Assembly (NCBI GenBank): GCA_029261965.1
Contig: JAJDAH010000263.1
Span: 1 to 52,805 of the forward strand
DNA: 52,805 bases
Direction of reading: 5' to 3'
DNA from: Polyangiaceae bacterium
GTDB taxonomy: Bacteria > Myxococcota_A > Polyangia > Polyangiales > Polyangiaceae
Part shown: positions 1 through 11,794 of the stretch, piece by piece
How positions within the stretch are numbered: position 1 is the stretch's first letter
Layout: each line of letters begins with the position of its first letter
The notes under the pieces: model-generated
Told to the model about the DNA's origin: nothing
The model's database searches: none
The model's input: the letters and a program-made list of their open reading frames with translations, nothing else
Made by a program: the position numbers and the translations under genes

Positions 1-306
1 GGAGTCCACCACACTCTGGAAAGAACCGGGACACGGATCAGATCTGTGCCTTTGCCGTCAAGACTCGGCGGCCTCGCCCCGGAGGGGCCGCCGAGTTTCG
101 GAAGCAATCACAGATCCAGGGGAGTAGTCGGCCGAGCAACAAACGTCGGTGGCCACATGGCGGCGGGTGGCGGCGGCGGCCAGCTCGTTCGTGGGCGCCG
201 AGACTCCAAAAATCAGGTGTTTTGCAGGCGATCGAAGGTGGCACGCCGCTCGCAATGGGGCTCTTCGTCCGGCGAGTTTGCCGGCCACCTTTCAAAGGAA
301 GAAGCC
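1..306. other. Intergenic region before the first gene
   Basis: No convincing gene is seen in these 306 bases. They hold a terminator-like hairpin at 63-96 and then the leader of the small gene at 307, which has a GGAAGAAG ribosome-binding site just before its ATG. Bases 1-11 (GGAGTCC-A-CCA) would fit the 3' acceptor strand of a tRNA that begins outside the window, but this cannot be tested here. Confidence 0.5.
63..96 (+). terminator. GC-rich stem-loop, probable terminator of an upstream gene
   Basis: ACTCGGCGGCC (63-73) and GGCCGCCGAGT (86-96) form a perfect 11-bp stem with a 12-nt loop, followed by only three T residues. It would end transcription coming from outside the window. The short T-tract makes strong intrinsic termination uncertain. 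Confidence 0.55.
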
Positions 307-540
307 ATGAACCAAAGCAAACTGAAGATCGTCTACGTCGTCACCTCGCGAAACGAGAAGAGCTTCTGGAATCGAATCGGCTGCGCGTTCGTCAACAGCG
401 ACGGATCACTCAACGTCAAGCTCGACGCTGTGCCGATCGACAAGGAAGCCACCATGCAGATCCGCGACTACGTGCCGCGCGAGGACGGTGAACCCGTCGG
501 CGCGAACGGGGCGCAGGAGTCCGCGGCGGCGAGTTTCTGA
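307..540 (+). CDS. Small conserved protein of unknown function (77 aa)
   Basis: The ATG is preceded by a good purine-rich ribosome-binding site (AAAGGAAGAAG). The protein is predicted to be beta-rich: an N-terminal KIVYVVTSR strand, then WNRIGCAFVNSDGSLNVKLD. The pattern W-x-R-I-G-x-A-F-x-N-x-D-G-S-x-N-V-x-L-D-A-x-P resembles small uncharacterised proteins I know from many proteobacteria, some on plasmids. The last ~15 residues look disordered. The gene ends 12 nt before the ComEA-like gene and is probably cotranscribed with it. No function can be assigned. The longer reading frame that opens at 46 is an artefact, since codon use and similarity only begin at 307. Confidence 0.75.
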   Translation: MNQSKLKIVYVVTSRNEKSFWNRIGCAFVNSDGSLNVKLDAVPIDKEATMQIRDYVPREDGEPVGANGAQESAAASF

Positions 541-552
541 CGGAGCAAGAAC

Positions 553-1251
553 GTGGACGTGGTCGAAATCTGCACCGACCCGGCCGCGAACCGACACGAG
601 TCGCCCGAGCGTCATTCTTCGCTCGAAATGCCCAAAAGAGACGACAAAAAACGTCTCGGGCGGCTCCGCCGGTTCGTCGAAAGATGCCGGGACAACGTCT
701 GGTTTCCGGTCGCCATTCGGGCGACCGCAATGACTGCTGGAATGCTCGGGCTTGCGACAATCGGTGTCGTGAGCGTGCTTTCGGGTCCGGGGCTCGCCCT
801 CGACGTCGATGCCACCGCGCTGACCAGCACCACACGAGCGGGCTTGGCCGCGACTTGGCTCAAGCCCACGGCCAACGGCGCACAGACGGCGGCCGCCAAA
901 GCCGCCCTCGGGCCGGCGTCGGCGAAACGCGCCGTGGAGTCGGCCGTAGCGCTCGCACACCCTCACCAGAGCGAACCCAAAAAGAAAACCAGCGAAGGAG
1001 TCACAGCGGACGGGAAAATCGTCCTGAATCTCGCGAGTGCCGAAGAGCTCACTCGCCTACCGGGAGTCGGCATGAAACGCGCGCAGTCGATCGTGAAGCT
1101 GAGGACGCGGCTCAAGCGGTTTCGACGTGTCTCCGACTTGCTCCGTGTCCGGGGCATCGGTGTCCGTAGTCTCCGCCGGCTCAAACCCCTCGTCGTTCTC
1201 GATCCGCCAACCGAGAAAGACGGGAAAGACAAGCACAGTTCGTCGAAGTGA
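553..1251 (+). CDS. ComEA-like membrane-anchored helix-hairpin-helix protein
   Basis: The 232-aa protein has a basic N-terminus, one predicted membrane segment at about residues 52-83, an Ala-rich linker, and a C-terminal pair of helix-hairpin-helix motifs at about 154-213 (LPGVG at 169-173 and VRGIG at 199-203). In the ComEA family this domain binds double-stranded DNA non-specifically at the cell surface for natural transformation. Similar HhH domains also occur in proteins unrelated to DNA uptake, so a competence role is inferred. GTG at 553 has GGAG 7 nt upstream; an ATG at 628 (MPKRDDKKR) is the alternative start. The protein is longer than classical ComEA at its N-terminus. Confidence 0.75.
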   Translation: MDVVEICTDPAANRHESPERHSSLEMPKRDDKKRLGRLRRFVERCRDNVWFPVAIRATAMTAGMLGLATIGVVSVLSGPGLALDVDATALTSTTRAGLAATWLKPTANGAQTAAAKAALGPASAKRAVESAVALAHPHQSEPKKKTSEGVTADGKIVLNLASAEELTRLPGVGMKRAQSIVKLRTRLKRFRRVSDLLRVRGIGVRSLRRLKPLVVLDPPTEKDGKDKHSSSK

Positions 1252-1378
1252 TTTCGTGCGGCCGGGCGTCGTGCGGGACGGGTTTCCGCAACCGGCGCTC
1301 GGCCGGGCGCTTCGATCTGAGGCGCTGATTCTGAACCGGCCCTTGAGCACGCTGGTGCAATCGCGGTACTCGGTCGGC

Positions 1379-2302
1379 GTGAGGCCGGTCGCGTTCACTA
1401 CGAGCATTTTTTGTGCGGCGCTCATCGGGTGCGGCGCCCAACCCACGGAACCGCCCCCAATGCCGGAAGCCCCCATCCCCAGACGACAGCTACCCCCGCG
1501 GGCGCCAGCAGCTTCGGCGGTGGACGCCGGCGACGCTTCGCCCGACAGCGCGGTGGCCGCTTCCGCGCCGCGTGCCTGCCCCGACGACATGGTGCACATC
1601 GAGAAGGAATTTTGCACCGAGATGCAGCGGCGCTGCTCGAAGAGCGAGTACGACTCCTCCAACCACATCACGATCTGTCACGAGTTCGAAGTGGGAAACC
1701 AGAAATGCATCGGCGAGCGAATCGCGCTCGACTACTGCATCGACCGCTACGAGTTTCCGAACGAGTTGGGGGCGCGGCCGCCGGTCATGGTGGATTGGTA
1801 CGACGCGATGGGCTCGTGTGCCGCGCGGGGCAAACGTCTCTGCTACGAAAGCGAATGGGTGGCTGCTTGCGAAGGCCCGGAGGAAAAGCCCTTTCCCCAC
1901 GGGCACACTCGCGATGCAAAAAAGTGCAACATCGACAACCGGTGGGTCACACCCGAGCTCGGGCTCATCTATTCGAAGGACAAAGCAAAAGCACAAAAGG
2001 AGCTCGACCGGCTCGACCGGAGCGTACCCAGCGGCTCGATGGAGACCTGCAAGAGCGACTACGGGGTCTACGACCTGACCGGCAACATGGACGAGTGGGC
2101 GATCGCCGATCGCGACCGGCCGAAAAAGAAGGCCGTCTTCGCGGCGCTCAAAGGAGGCGCCTGGGGGCACGTCAGAAACGCCTGCCGTCCGGTCACGACG
2201 AGCCACGAGCCCGAATTTCGCTACTACTTCGTGAGCTTTCGCTGCTGTAAGGACCCCACCGGGATGGCGCCGTTCGAGGGGGCGGTGATCGTCGATGACT
2301 GA
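1379..2302 (+). CDS. FGE-sulfatase (SUMF1) fold lipoprotein
   Basis: The start is placed at GTG 1379 because it gives a compact lipoprotein signal (FCAALIGC, acylated Cys at residue 18). After a Pro/Ala linker the mature part has formylglycine-generating-enzyme-fold features: ALDYCIDRYEFPN, AARGKRLCYESEWVAAC, DLTGNMDEW, LKGGAW and a closing FRCC. The fold normally binds or modifies peptides. The spacing and surroundings of the copper-binding Cys pair of true FGE are not clearly kept, so catalytic activity is doubtful. A relative with the same RCC ending lies at 30977-31864. The stop overlaps the recQ start by 8 bases, so the two are probably cotranscribed. Confidence 0.75.
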   Translation: MRPVAFTTSIFCAALIGCGAQPTEPPPMPEAPIPRRQLPPRAPAASAVDAGDASPDSAVAASAPRACPDDMVHIEKEFCTEMQRRCSKSEYDSSNHITICHEFEVGNQKCIGERIALDYCIDRYEFPNELGARPPVMVDWYDAMGSCAARGKRLCYESEWVAACEGPEEKPFPHGHTRDAKKCNIDNRWVTPELGLIYSKDKAKAQKELDRLDRSVPSGSMETCKSDYGVYDLTGNMDEWAIADRDRPKKKAVFAALKGGAWGHVRNACRPVTTSHEPEFRYYFVSFRCCKDPTGMAPFEGAVIVDD

Positions 2303-4193
2303 CGCGGCCCAAGCTACCTCGAGCGGTTCCATCGGGCTCGAAGACGGCCTGAAGAAGCTCGGCTACGAGAGCTTTCGGCCCGGGCAACGCGAGGCGATCG
2401 CCACTCTCGTCGACGGCGGTCGCCTGCTACTCGTAGCACCGACCGGCGGCGGCAAGAGCCTCGTCTATCAGCTTCCGGCGAGCCTGCTACCTGGCACGAC
2501 TCTGGTCGTCTCGCCGTTGATTTCGTTGATGAACGACCAAGTCATCGCGCTCGAAGAACGCGGAGTGCGCGCGACCTATCTCGCGTCGACCCTCGACCGC
2601 ACCGAGCTTCGCGCGCGACTCGAAGGGCTACGTCAAGGAGACTACAAGATCGCGTACGTCGCGCCCGAACGACTCGCCGACCAGGGTTTTCGGTCGGTGC
2701 TCGACTCCATCGATTGCCCGCTCGTGGCCATCGACGAGGCCCATTGCATCAGCGAGTGGGGCCACGACTTTCGACCCGAGTACATGCAAATAGGACAGCT
2801 GCTCCAGAGCTTGCCCAAAGCGCGGATCATCGCGTGTACCGCTACCGCCACGCCGGTAGTTCGCGACGAAATTCTCGCCCGCCTCGGGCTCGGCGCCGAG
2901 ACGCCGCAGCACCTGCGCGGATTCGCGCGACCCAATCTCGCGCTTCGAGCCGCGCGGGCGCCGAGCGACGCTCAGCGATCTTCCGAGGTCGACGCGTTGC
3001 TCGCCGAAGCACTCGGTGGACCGGAGAAGAACGCCGGAACGGCGATCATCTACTCGCCGACACGAAAGCGAACCGAAAAGGAGGCGGATCGCCTCGAAGG
3101 GCTCGGGTGGAAAGTCGCCGCCTATCACGCGGGCTTGTCCGCCGCGGCCAGGGAAACGGCGCAGCAGCAATTCATCCGCGGAGAGCTCGAGCTCGTCGTC
3201 GCCACGAACGCGTTCGGTATGGGCATCGACCGCTCGGACGTGAGGGCCGTCATTCATCTCGGACCACCGGGATCGATCGAGGCGTACTACCAGGAGGTCG
3301 GACGCGCGGGGCGCGACGGCGAGCCGGCTTGGGGATTGCTCTTGTGGTCCGAGCGCGACCTGCCGCTTCGGCGTCGATTGCTCGAAATGCCCGTCAACGA
3401 CCGGATGCCATTGCCAGAGGTGGTCGAACACAAGTGGAACCTCTTTCTCGAGCTCATGCGTTGGGCCGAAGGCGGCAGCTGTCGACACGACGCGATCTTG
3501 CGCTACTTCGGAGACGAGTCCGAGAGTCTCGGCGGGTGCGGCAAGTGCGACGTCTGCGGCCGCTTGGTCGACGACGAAGACGCTTCGACGGAAGAAGTGA
3601 CTTTGATCGTGCGCAAGGCGCTGAGCGGTGTCGCGAGAGTGAATCGACGCTTCGGCCTCAACGCCGCAGCCAAGTTGTTGCATGGGGACACCGACGAGCG
3701 CCTGGCTCGCTCGGGGCTCGATGAAGTTTCCACCTTCGGGATCCTGAGCGAGTACCCGGCAGCCTGGATTTCCAAAGTACTCAACCGCTGCGTCACCGCG
3801 GGCTGGGTGACGTTCAGCGGAGCGGATCGCCCGGTGGTGCAGCTGACTCGCGAGGGGGCCGACGTCATGCAAGGACGTCGGCCGGCGAGACTCATTCTAC
3901 CTTCGAAAGACGAGGCGCTCCCGAGACGCGAGCGTGGGCCCAAACGGCCGAAAGTAGACGTCTCGGATCTCGACGAAAACGGGCGCGATCTGTTCGAGCT
4001 CCTCCGTTTGCACCGCACCGAGCTCGCCCGCGAACAAGGGGTGCCGCCCTACGTCGTGGCGAGCGATCGCACCCTGCGCGAGCTCGCGATGCTGAGGCCG
4101 ACGAGCCACGACGAGTTGTTGACCGTGCACGGCATCGGTCCGAGCAAAGCCGAGCAATACGGCGATGGATTCCTACTAGTGCTACGCGGATGA
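2295..4193 (+). CDS. recQ: ATP-dependent DNA helicase RecQ
   Basis: The 632-aa protein is a full-length RecQ, a 3'-5' superfamily 2 helicase used in recombination and fork repair. Walker A is APTGGGKS at 48-55, the DEAH box is at 147-150 followed by the aromatic loop CISEWGHDFRPEY, and motif VI is QEVGRAGRDG at 333-342. Zinc-binding Cys residues sit at 396, 415, 418 and 421, followed by the winged-helix RQC region. An HRDC domain fills roughly residues 560-630. The ATG overlaps the preceding gene by 8 bases. The stop is 7 bases from the convergent acetyltransferase gene. Confidence 0.97.
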   Translation: MTDAAQATSSGSIGLEDGLKKLGYESFRPGQREAIATLVDGGRLLLVAPTGGGKSLVYQLPASLLPGTTLVVSPLISLMNDQVIALEERGVRATYLASTLDRTELRARLEGLRQGDYKIAYVAPERLADQGFRSVLDSIDCPLVAIDEAHCISEWGHDFRPEYMQIGQLLQSLPKARIIACTATATPVVRDEILARLGLGAETPQHLRGFARPNLALRAARAPSDAQRSSEVDALLAEALGGPEKNAGTAIIYSPTRKRTEKEADRLEGLGWKVAAYHAGLSAAARETAQQQFIRGELELVVATNAFGMGIDRSDVRAVIHLGPPGSIEAYYQEVGRAGRDGEPAWGLLLWSERDLPLRRRLLEMPVNDRMPLPEVVEHKWNLFLELMRWAEGGSCRHDAILRYFGDESESLGGCGKCDVCGRLVDDEDASTEEVTLIVRKALSGVARVNRRFGLNAAAKLLHGDTDERLARSGLDEVSTFGILSEYPAAWISKVLNRCVTAGWVTFSGADRPVVQLTREGADVMQGRRPARLILPSKDEALPRRERGPKRPKVDVSDLDENGRDLFELLRLHRTELAREQGVPPYVVASDRTLRELAMLRPTSHDELLTVHGIGPSKAEQYGDGFLLVLRG

Positions 4194-4200
4194 CACCTGG

Positions 4201-4623
4201 CTACCGGTCGACCGCCTTGCCCATGCTGGTTCGAGGTTCGACCGTGTAGCCAAGGGACTCGTAAAAAGCGACGACACCCGGATCGTCGCTCCTCACCTGA
4301 AGGTTGATCTTGCACGCCCCGAGCAGGACCAATCGTGATTCCAGCTCGACGACGAGGCGTCGCCCGACGCTCCTCAGTCGAAGACCAGGGTCCACGGCCA
4401 CCGCATAGAGCCAGGCTCGGTGTCCGTCGTACCCGCCCATCGCCGTCCCGACTACGTGCTTCTCCTGCAACGCCACCAAGAAGAGCCCGTCGGCGTTGGC
4501 GATTTTCGACCGAATCACGCTCGACGGCTCGTTCCGCGCTTCCGCGTAGGCGAAGGCATTGCGCCAGAGAGAAACGACCCCGGATTCGTGCGTCGGTTCG
4601 TAGTCCACAATCTCGACGGACAT
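4201..4623 (-). CDS. GNAT-family N-acetyltransferase
   Basis: The 140-aa protein has the GCN5-related fold. The pattern LYAVAVDPGLRLRSVGRRL carries the acetyl-CoA pyrophosphate-binding loop in a variant form, and VVAFYESLGYTVEPR is the typical C-terminal helix and strand. Layout and size resemble the YpeA-type subgroup. The acceptor substrate is unknown. The start is placed at ATG 4623 (MSVEIVDYEP), because the 44 residues upstream in the open frame show no conserved character. It is convergent with recQ. Confidence 0.85.
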   Translation of the reverse strand: MSVEIVDYEPTHESGVVSLWRNAFAYAEARNEPSSVIRSKIANADGLFLVALQEKHVVGTAMGGYDGHRAWLYAVAVDPGLRLRSVGRRLVVELESRLVLLGACKINLQVRSDDPGVVAFYESLGYTVEPRTSMGKAVDR

Positions 4624-4779
4624 CGAGTGGAGCGTGGCAGGGCTCGAAGCGTGGTCAACCGTTGAGCAGCCGGCGGCGCACAAACGGCTCGACAACCCGC
4701 TATCCGCCGGGTGGGCGCGTGCTGCCGGCAAACTTCCGGGCCGAATGGACCGCATGGACGCGATGGCGCCCCGGGTGGA

Positions 4780-5390
4780 TCAGGGTTTCTTTTTCGGGGG
4801 GGTGAACTCGAACGGCCACATCATGTTCGTCTTCTTGTCGGACTTCGGGAAGCGCAGCTTTCCGATCTCACCGCGCAGACAATCGATGAAGTCCAAGTCA
4901 CCGCCGAGCGTGAGGTCGGTCGCACGGATCTGAAACGGCGAGCCGGACGCGGTGATCGTCCAGAGAAAAGTCACGCTCCCCCCGCCGCCCTCCTTGGCGG
5001 TGGCGGAAGCGGAGAAACACGAAACGAAGTTGGGATAGGCACGCATGACGGGGACGCACGCCTCGCGAGGCGACAATCCCATCTTGGTTCGGTCGCGGGA
5101 GACACCATCGCAAACGCTCGTGTCGCCGCCAGCATCCACGTCGGCGACTCCGCCGTCTGGTTCCGTCGCTTCTGAGCCCGCCTCGAGCACGTCTTGTTCG
5201 ACCAGATCCCGAGACGTGGAATCAGACCCGGCGTCTGCGATCGCCGCCCGGGACTCGAGCGAAGAAGCGTGGGACCCCGGTGTCGAAACCGGCTTGCCGC
5301 TCGTTTCGGCAGGAACCTTCTCGGCGGCACAATGGAGCGCGCCGACGAGTGGCGCGATCGCGATCAGTTGAAGAAAGGCGTTCGGACGGG

Positions 5391-5394
<4 letters not shown>
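4780..5394 (-). CDS. Secreted protein with AgmX/TonB-like C-terminal domain
   Basis: The 204-aa product starts with a hydrophobic signal segment (LQLIAIAPLVGALHC; Cys is present but His at -1 is not a classical lipobox), then has a long acidic, Asp/Ser-rich linker. The C-terminal 90 residues have paired cysteines (FVSCFSASA, FIDCLRGEIGKLRFP) and a WTITASG strand. This is the pattern of the C-terminal domain shared by myxobacterial AgmX/PglI-like and TonB-like proteins. GTG 5394 overlaps the hisG stop as GTGA, so translation is probably coupled. The role is unknown. The protein ends in KKKP. Confidence 0.65.
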
Positions 5395-7288
<1,894 letters not shown>

Positions 7289-7410
7289 GCTTGTTGGCGG
7301 GCGCGTACGCTTGGGGGCGGTGGCGCGCAACCACGATGCGCGGGAGAGGCGCTTTTGGCAAGAAACCGTGCTCCCGCGACATTTTTCCTCCCATCCGGGT
7401 GGGGCAACAC

Positions 7411-7416
7411 TACCCT
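7411..7416 (+). promoter_or_regulatory. Candidate leaderless -10 box of the TSP3 gene
   Basis: TACCCT lies 7 nt before the ATG at 7424. There is no Shine-Dalgarno and no clear -35, so transcription would start at or next to the ATG. Confidence 0.4.
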
Positions 7417-7423
7417 CTGGGCC

Positions 7424-9349
7424 ATGCGGCGCTCGTTCGGGATCGCGTGGGGCGTCGGCGTTGCGGCACTCCTGACGTCCACTGGTGTCGCCGCTCAACC
7501 CACACCCTCGTTGGACCTCCGACTGTTTCGTCCACCGGTCGATCCGGCGGGCTCGCTCTACCTGGAACCCACGGCGACCCCTGGGCAGGGAAACTGGAAC
7601 GTTGGCGTTTGGTTTTCTCACGCCATCGATCCCATCGTGTTGGAGGACGAGAACGGAGAGGCCGGAAGTGCCATCGCCCACCAATCGTCGGTGGACTACG
7701 TCGCCTCGCTCGGATTGCTCAGCCAGCTGGCTGTGGGTATCACGCTGCCGACCGTCATCTACCAAGACGGGGACGATGTCGGCGGGCTCGCCGGAACCCA
7801 GGTACTGCCCCAGACCGCTGTCGGCGACATCGGCTTCGTGGCCAAAGCCACGCTCGTGCCCACCGAAGCCCTCGGCGGCTTCGGATTGGCGGCGCTCGGC
7901 GAGGTCACCGGTCCGAGCGGAGACCGGCGCTCGTACCTCGGCGAAGGAAAAGCGACCGGTGGCATGCGGCTGCTCGGCGAAATGCGGTGGCCGGGGCTCG
8001 CCGTCCGAGGCACGGCGGGAGCCAAGATCCGAAGCCGCAAGCGCATCTTCGCCAACGAAGAGTTCGGCCACGACCTGCCCTGGGGACTCGGCTTCGCCAT
8101 CAAGCCGCAAGTGATCGGTCTCGACAACTCCGGTCGTTGGGAGGTCATGGCGGAGGCCCGTGGAGCCATTGCCTTCTCCCCCGAGTTCGGTTCCGGCCCG
8201 CAATCGCCCGTCATGGCGGGCCTCAGCACGCGGTTCACCAGCGGGGACATCTCGTTCCTCGCCGGGCTCGAACTCCCGCTCAGCAACGCGGTGGGCGTGC
8301 CAACCGTCCGTCCCGTTTTTTCCGTGGGGTGGGCACCCCGGTTCCTGGACGAAGACGGGGACGGCGTCGGCGACGAGACGGACGAATGCACGGAGCTGGC
8401 AGAGGACCGTGACGGTTTCGAGGACGCTGACGGGTGCCCGGACTTCGACGACGACGACGACGGCGTGCCCGACGACAGCGACCAATGCAAGAGCGAAGCA
8501 GAAGACGAAGACGACTTCGAAGACGACGACGGTTGCCCCGATCCCGACAACGATCGTGACGGCATCGCCGACGAGCAGGACGCGTGTCGCAACGAAGCCG
8601 GCCCTGCCACAGGGGATCCGAAAACGACGGGTTGCCCCGTCTTGGACACCGACGGCGACGGCGTGCTCGACGATGGCGACCGCTGCATCGACCAGCCAGA
8701 AGACGTCGACGGTTTCAAAGACGAGGACGGGTGCCCCGACCCGGACAACGACCGCGACTCGGTGCTCGACGAAGAGGACGCTTGCCCACTCGAACGCGGA
8801 CTCCAGCGGAGCGACCCGGAGCTGAACGGATGCCCGAACCCAGACAGCGACGGCGACACGTTCGACGACAAAGACGACAAGTGTCCGAACAAACCCGAAG
8901 ATTTCGACGGCGTCGAAGACGAAGACGGCTGTCCGGATCTCGACGACGAGAAGCCCGTGTGGCAGCGCGCCAAGCCGCTCGTCGAAGTCGAACAAAAGGC
9001 CGGCGACCTGGTCCTGAAGTGGCGCATTGCGCCTCGTTTCGTCGGTACCGGCAGCGCCACGAACCTCGACCCGAAAACCAGCCCTTCGCTGCGGGCTCTC
9101 GCACAGATGCTCAACACCAACCCGACGTGGATCGTCGCAGTCGGCGTGCGCCCGAGCGCGGACACGTCGGAGGCCGCCCAAGCCGCGCTCGGTCGGTCCT
9201 TTGTCATCGCTCACGAGCTTCGCACGCTGACCCACCGAGACTCGGTAGCCGAGACCGTGGGCTGGGCAGCCGTGAAGCAGCTGCCGAACGCGACGAGAGA
9301 CGGGTTGGGGGTCCTCGTCTTCGCGCCTCCCGGCACCAAGCCGAAGTGA
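7424..9349 (+). CDS. Outer-membrane-associated thrombospondin type 3 repeat protein with degenerate OmpA-like tail
   Basis: The 641-aa protein has a signal peptide ending near residue 24 (STGVAA). A ~280-residue domain follows, rich in alternating strands as in outer-membrane barrels ([25 protein letters not shown]). Residues ~305-520 hold about seven Asp-rich TSP3 repeats (DxDxDGxxDxxDxC and PEDxDGFxDxDGCPD), which bind calcium in known proteins. The last ~100 residues resemble an OmpA-type peptidoglycan-binding domain ([13 protein letters not shown]), but the usual GHTD motif is replaced by GVRPSADT. The role would be structural in the envelope. The stop overlaps the next start as GTGA. Confidence 0.8.
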   Translation: MRRSFGIAWGVGVAALLTSTGVAAQPTPSLDLRLFRPPVDPAGSLYLEPTATPGQGNWNVGVWFSHAIDPIVLEDENGEAGSAIAHQSSVDYVASLGLLSQLAVGITLPTVIYQDGDDVGGLAGTQVLPQTAVGDIGFVAKATLVPTEALGGFGLAALGEVTGPSGDRRSYLGEGKATGGMRLLGEMRWPGLAVRGTAGAKIRSRKRIFANEEFGHDLPWGLGFAIKPQVIGLDNSGRWEVMAEARGAIAFSPEFGSGPQSPVMAGLSTRFTSGDISFLAGLELPLSNAVGVPTVRPVFSVGWAPRFLDEDGDGVGDETDECTELAEDRDGFEDADGCPDFDDDDDGVPDDSDQCKSEAEDEDDFEDDDGCPDPDNDRDGIADEQDACRNEAGPATGDPKTTGCPVLDTDGDGVLDDGDRCIDQPEDVDGFKDEDGCPDPDNDRDSVLDEEDACPLERGLQRSDPELNGCPNPDSDGDTFDDKDDKCPNKPEDFDGVEDEDGCPDLDDEKPVWQRAKPLVEVEQKAGDLVLKWRIAPRFVGTGSATNLDPKTSPSLRALAQMLNTNPTWIVAVGVRPSADTSEAAQAALGRSFVIAHELRTLTHRDSVAETVGWAAVKQLPNATRDGLGVLVFAPPGTKPK

Positions 9350-11466
9350 GATCCCGAGCTACGCTAGCGGCCACCGCGTCGCTCGTGCTCGCGGCTCTCC
9401 CAGCGCTTGCCCAATCGCGCGGCGCAGTGCGGCGACCGCCGCGCGCGTTCGCTCAACCCATCGGTCTCGAGGGTGTTCCCACGGTGCCGAACCCGCCATC
9501 GTCGACGGCGCTCACCGACCGTTTGGGAGTCGGCGTCGCCCGGCGGCTCCTGCTTTCGCCAGACCGCGACGAAAGAATCCGCGCGCTCGTCCGCCTGGGG
9601 GTGGTGGGGACGCCACGAGCGCTCGAACACCTCGCTCGGGCGGTTGGTCCCACCGGAAGAGCGCGCACGGCCCACGAGCGACTGGTCGCCGTTCGCGCTC
9701 TGGGGCGACACGCCGCGCGCCCCGAGGTGCGGCAAACCCTCGTCCGACTGATGGCCGGGGTCAGCGGAGCCGAAAAAAACGCCGATCCAGTCGAGAGGTT
9801 GGCGCAGCACGGCGCAGCGCTGGCGCTCGCCGCGGCCGACGATCCGGAGGCGCTGCAAGCGCTCGGAAAATCGCTCCGACAGGAAGGCCCAGCGTCGGAA
9901 GCCGCCGCGGTCGCTCTCGTCGCTCACCCCCCGCGAAACCTCGATCCCATCCTCCACGCTCGCGGCACGCCGAGCCTCGCACTCATCCACGCCCTCGGTC
10001 GACTCGGTGATCAGCGCGCTTTCCATGCCCTCCGCGCCTTCGTGCGCCGAGGCAGCCCCGAGGTGCGCGCGGAAGCGGCCATCGCGCTGACCCGACTCGG
10101 GGATCTCGAAACGGTCGCGCTTGCGCGACAATGGTTGGGCGCTTCCGAACCCCGGCTACGGATAGCCGCGGGTCGCATCTTGCTCATGGCCCGCACCTCG
10201 GACGCCGCGCCCGCGGTGGCCAAGCTACTCGCCGACGACGCCACCCACGAACGCAGCATCGAGCTGGCATTTTTCGCCCCGACCCGAGCGCTGCTCCCAC
10301 GACTCGAAGAGCTGATCGACGATCGCCCCGAGGCCGCCCTCGCCGCCATCGGGCGCGCTGGTGGTCCAAAAGCTGTGAAGAGCTTGATCGCGCGCTTGCG
10401 TGACCCGAAGGTCGCGGACCTCGCCGGCTACGCTCTCTCGCTAGCGGCGGGGGCCGAAGCGACACGGGGCATCGAAGCGGCCATCAGGTCTTCGGAGCCG
10501 AGGATCCGCCGGCTCGGATTGCGCGCCGCCGTGGTGCGACAGCTCGGGCTCGGCACTCGCGTTCACGGCAGCCTCGAGCTGGCCCGCGCGTTGCTCGCGG
10601 CCGAAGCCTCGACGGATCGAGCCGTCGGTGCCTGGGCGCTCATGCTCTTGGATGAGCGGCGCGGGCGGGAGCTGCTGCAAAGCCCCGACCACGTCGTCGT
10701 TCGAGCGGCGGCGCGCGGCTTGGCCGCAGCCAGCGGAGAAACGCTGAAGATTGCAGCCCAGCGCCTCGCCTCGGAAAAAGATCCACTCACCCGCGCGGCG
10801 CTCGGCATGGCGCTGAGAGATGTCACCGTGGCTGACCTCGTGCCCACCAACGTCTTGTTGGAGCAACTGGAGCAAGGCGGGGCGGACGCGCCGCTCGTCG
10901 CGCGCGCGCTTGCTGCGAGGGACGACGAGGCTCTCCGACCTCGACTCGATAGACTGTTGACGAGCGGCGACCCGGTGATCCGGGCACATGTGGCGCTCGG
11001 CCTCGCCTACAGCAAGCGTTCCAGTGTCATTGGGACACTCGAACGAGCGTACCGATTCGAAACCGACGACGGCGTCCGACTCGCCATCGTCGGCGCGCTC
11101 GCTCACCGACCCGAGAGGCAGCGGCGCCGTCCGCTCCAGCTCGCCGCGCGCCTCGACACCGATGGCGAGACGCGAGCGCGGGCGAGACTGGCCCTCGGCG
11201 GGACGCCGATCCGGACCGATGCCACCGGGGTGAGCGTCAGTTGGTTGCGCCTCGTGCCCTCCGGGGGAGAGGAGACGTTGCCCGAGCCGACGGCCGTTTC
11301 GGTACATTCGAGCGGCGGGCTCGCACTACCTGCCGTCGCCGACCCCGACGGCCTCATGGTCCTAACGGGCCTGCCCGCCGGCCTCGTGGACCTCCGGGTT
11401 GCGCCCACGCCCAGGGCCAAGCAGGTTGAAGCGAGCAAGGGGCACCTCGGTGGCAAGAGCAAGTAG
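9346..11466 (+). CDS. Secreted HEAT-repeat protein
   Basis: The 706-aa protein starts at GTG 9346, overlapping the preceding stop, and has a signal peptide ([19 protein letters not shown]). Nearly all of the rest is a chain of ~30-residue helical HEAT or PBS-lyase-type repeats, for example [20 protein letters not shown] and [19 protein letters not shown]. Such solenoids act as protein-binding scaffolds. The last ~100 residues form a beta-rich segment ([29 protein letters not shown]). It is probably exported together with the upstream TSP3 protein and may interact with it; this is inferred from coupling only. Confidence 0.75.
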   Translation: MRSRATLAATASLVLAALPALAQSRGAVRRPPRAFAQPIGLEGVPTVPNPPSSTALTDRLGVGVARRLLLSPDRDERIRALVRLGVVGTPRALEHLARAVGPTGRARTAHERLVAVRALGRHAARPEVRQTLVRLMAGVSGAEKNADPVERLAQHGAALALAAADDPEALQALGKSLRQEGPASEAAAVALVAHPPRNLDPILHARGTPSLALIHALGRLGDQRAFHALRAFVRRGSPEVRAEAAIALTRLGDLETVALARQWLGASEPRLRIAAGRILLMARTSDAAPAVAKLLADDATHERSIELAFFAPTRALLPRLEELIDDRPEAALAAIGRAGGPKAVKSLIARLRDPKVADLAGYALSLAAGAEATRGIEAAIRSSEPRIRRLGLRAAVVRQLGLGTRVHGSLELARALLAAEASTDRAVGAWALMLLDERRGRELLQSPDHVVVRAAARGLAAASGETLKIAAQRLASEKDPLTRAALGMALRDVTVADLVPTNVLLEQLEQGGADAPLVARALAARDDEALRPRLDRLLTSGDPVIRAHVALGLAYSKRSSVIGTLERAYRFETDDGVRLAIVGALAHRPERQRRRPLQLAARLDTDGETRARARLALGGTPIRTDATGVSVSWLRLVPSGGEETLPEPTAVSVHSSGGLALPAVADPDGLMVLTGLPAGLVDLRVAPTPRAKQVEASKGHLGGKSK

Positions 11467-11791
11467 CGAAGTGGATCCTGAGGATCGCGACTCGCAGCTG
11501 TCGTTGACGGGCTCCGACCGGTCCAAGAAGCGCGGCAAGAGAAAAGCAAAGACGTCGAAGCCGGACGAGCCACCGCCCTTCGAGGAATCGGTTCGGCGAC
11601 TCGCTCAAATCGTAGACGAGCTTGAGAGCGGAGACCTCGCGCTGGAAGAGGCGATCGGCGTTTTCGAGGAGGGCGTACGACTCGCACGCACTTCTCAAGC
11701 TCGTCTGGACAAGGCGGAAAAACGGGTCGAGGAGCTACTCGCCGTCGACGAAGACGGCAATCCCGTAGTTCGTGAAATCGATCTGGAGTGA
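11450..11791 (+). CDS. xseB: Exodeoxyribonuclease VII small subunit
   Basis: The C-terminal ~65 residues match XseB, the small subunit of the nuclease that degrades single-stranded DNA: FEESVRRLAQIVDELESGD, LEEAIGVFEEGVRLAR and LDKAEKRVEELL. The 113-aa product carries a ~45-residue basic and acidic N-terminal extension that typical ~80-aa XseB lacks. GTG 11450 has AAGGGG upstream and overlaps the HEAT gene by 17 bases; GTG 11471 is an alternative. The large subunit gene xseA is not in the window. Confidence 0.9.
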   Translation: MARASSEVDPEDRDSQLSLTGSDRSKKRGKRKAKTSKPDEPPPFEESVRRLAQIVDELESGDLALEEAIGVFEEGVRLARTSQARLDKAEKRVEELLAVDEDGNPVVREIDLE

Positions 11792-11794
11792 GCG

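Noticed and set aside
1-11. GGAGTCC-A-CCA as the 3' end of a tRNA entering from outside
   Set aside because: It fits the acceptor end, but no other tRNA arm is in the window, so it cannot be supported.
406-966. Long antisense frames opposite the ComEA-like gene and many other genes
   Set aside because: They are typical third-position GC shadows in high-GC DNA, without ribosome-binding sites or recognisable domains.
8584-9345. Extension of the HEAT-repeat frame upstream into the TSP3 gene
   Set aside because: The extension is Arg-rich shadow sequence of the TSP3 frame. GTG 9346 gives a signal peptide and the same overlap seen at other junctions.
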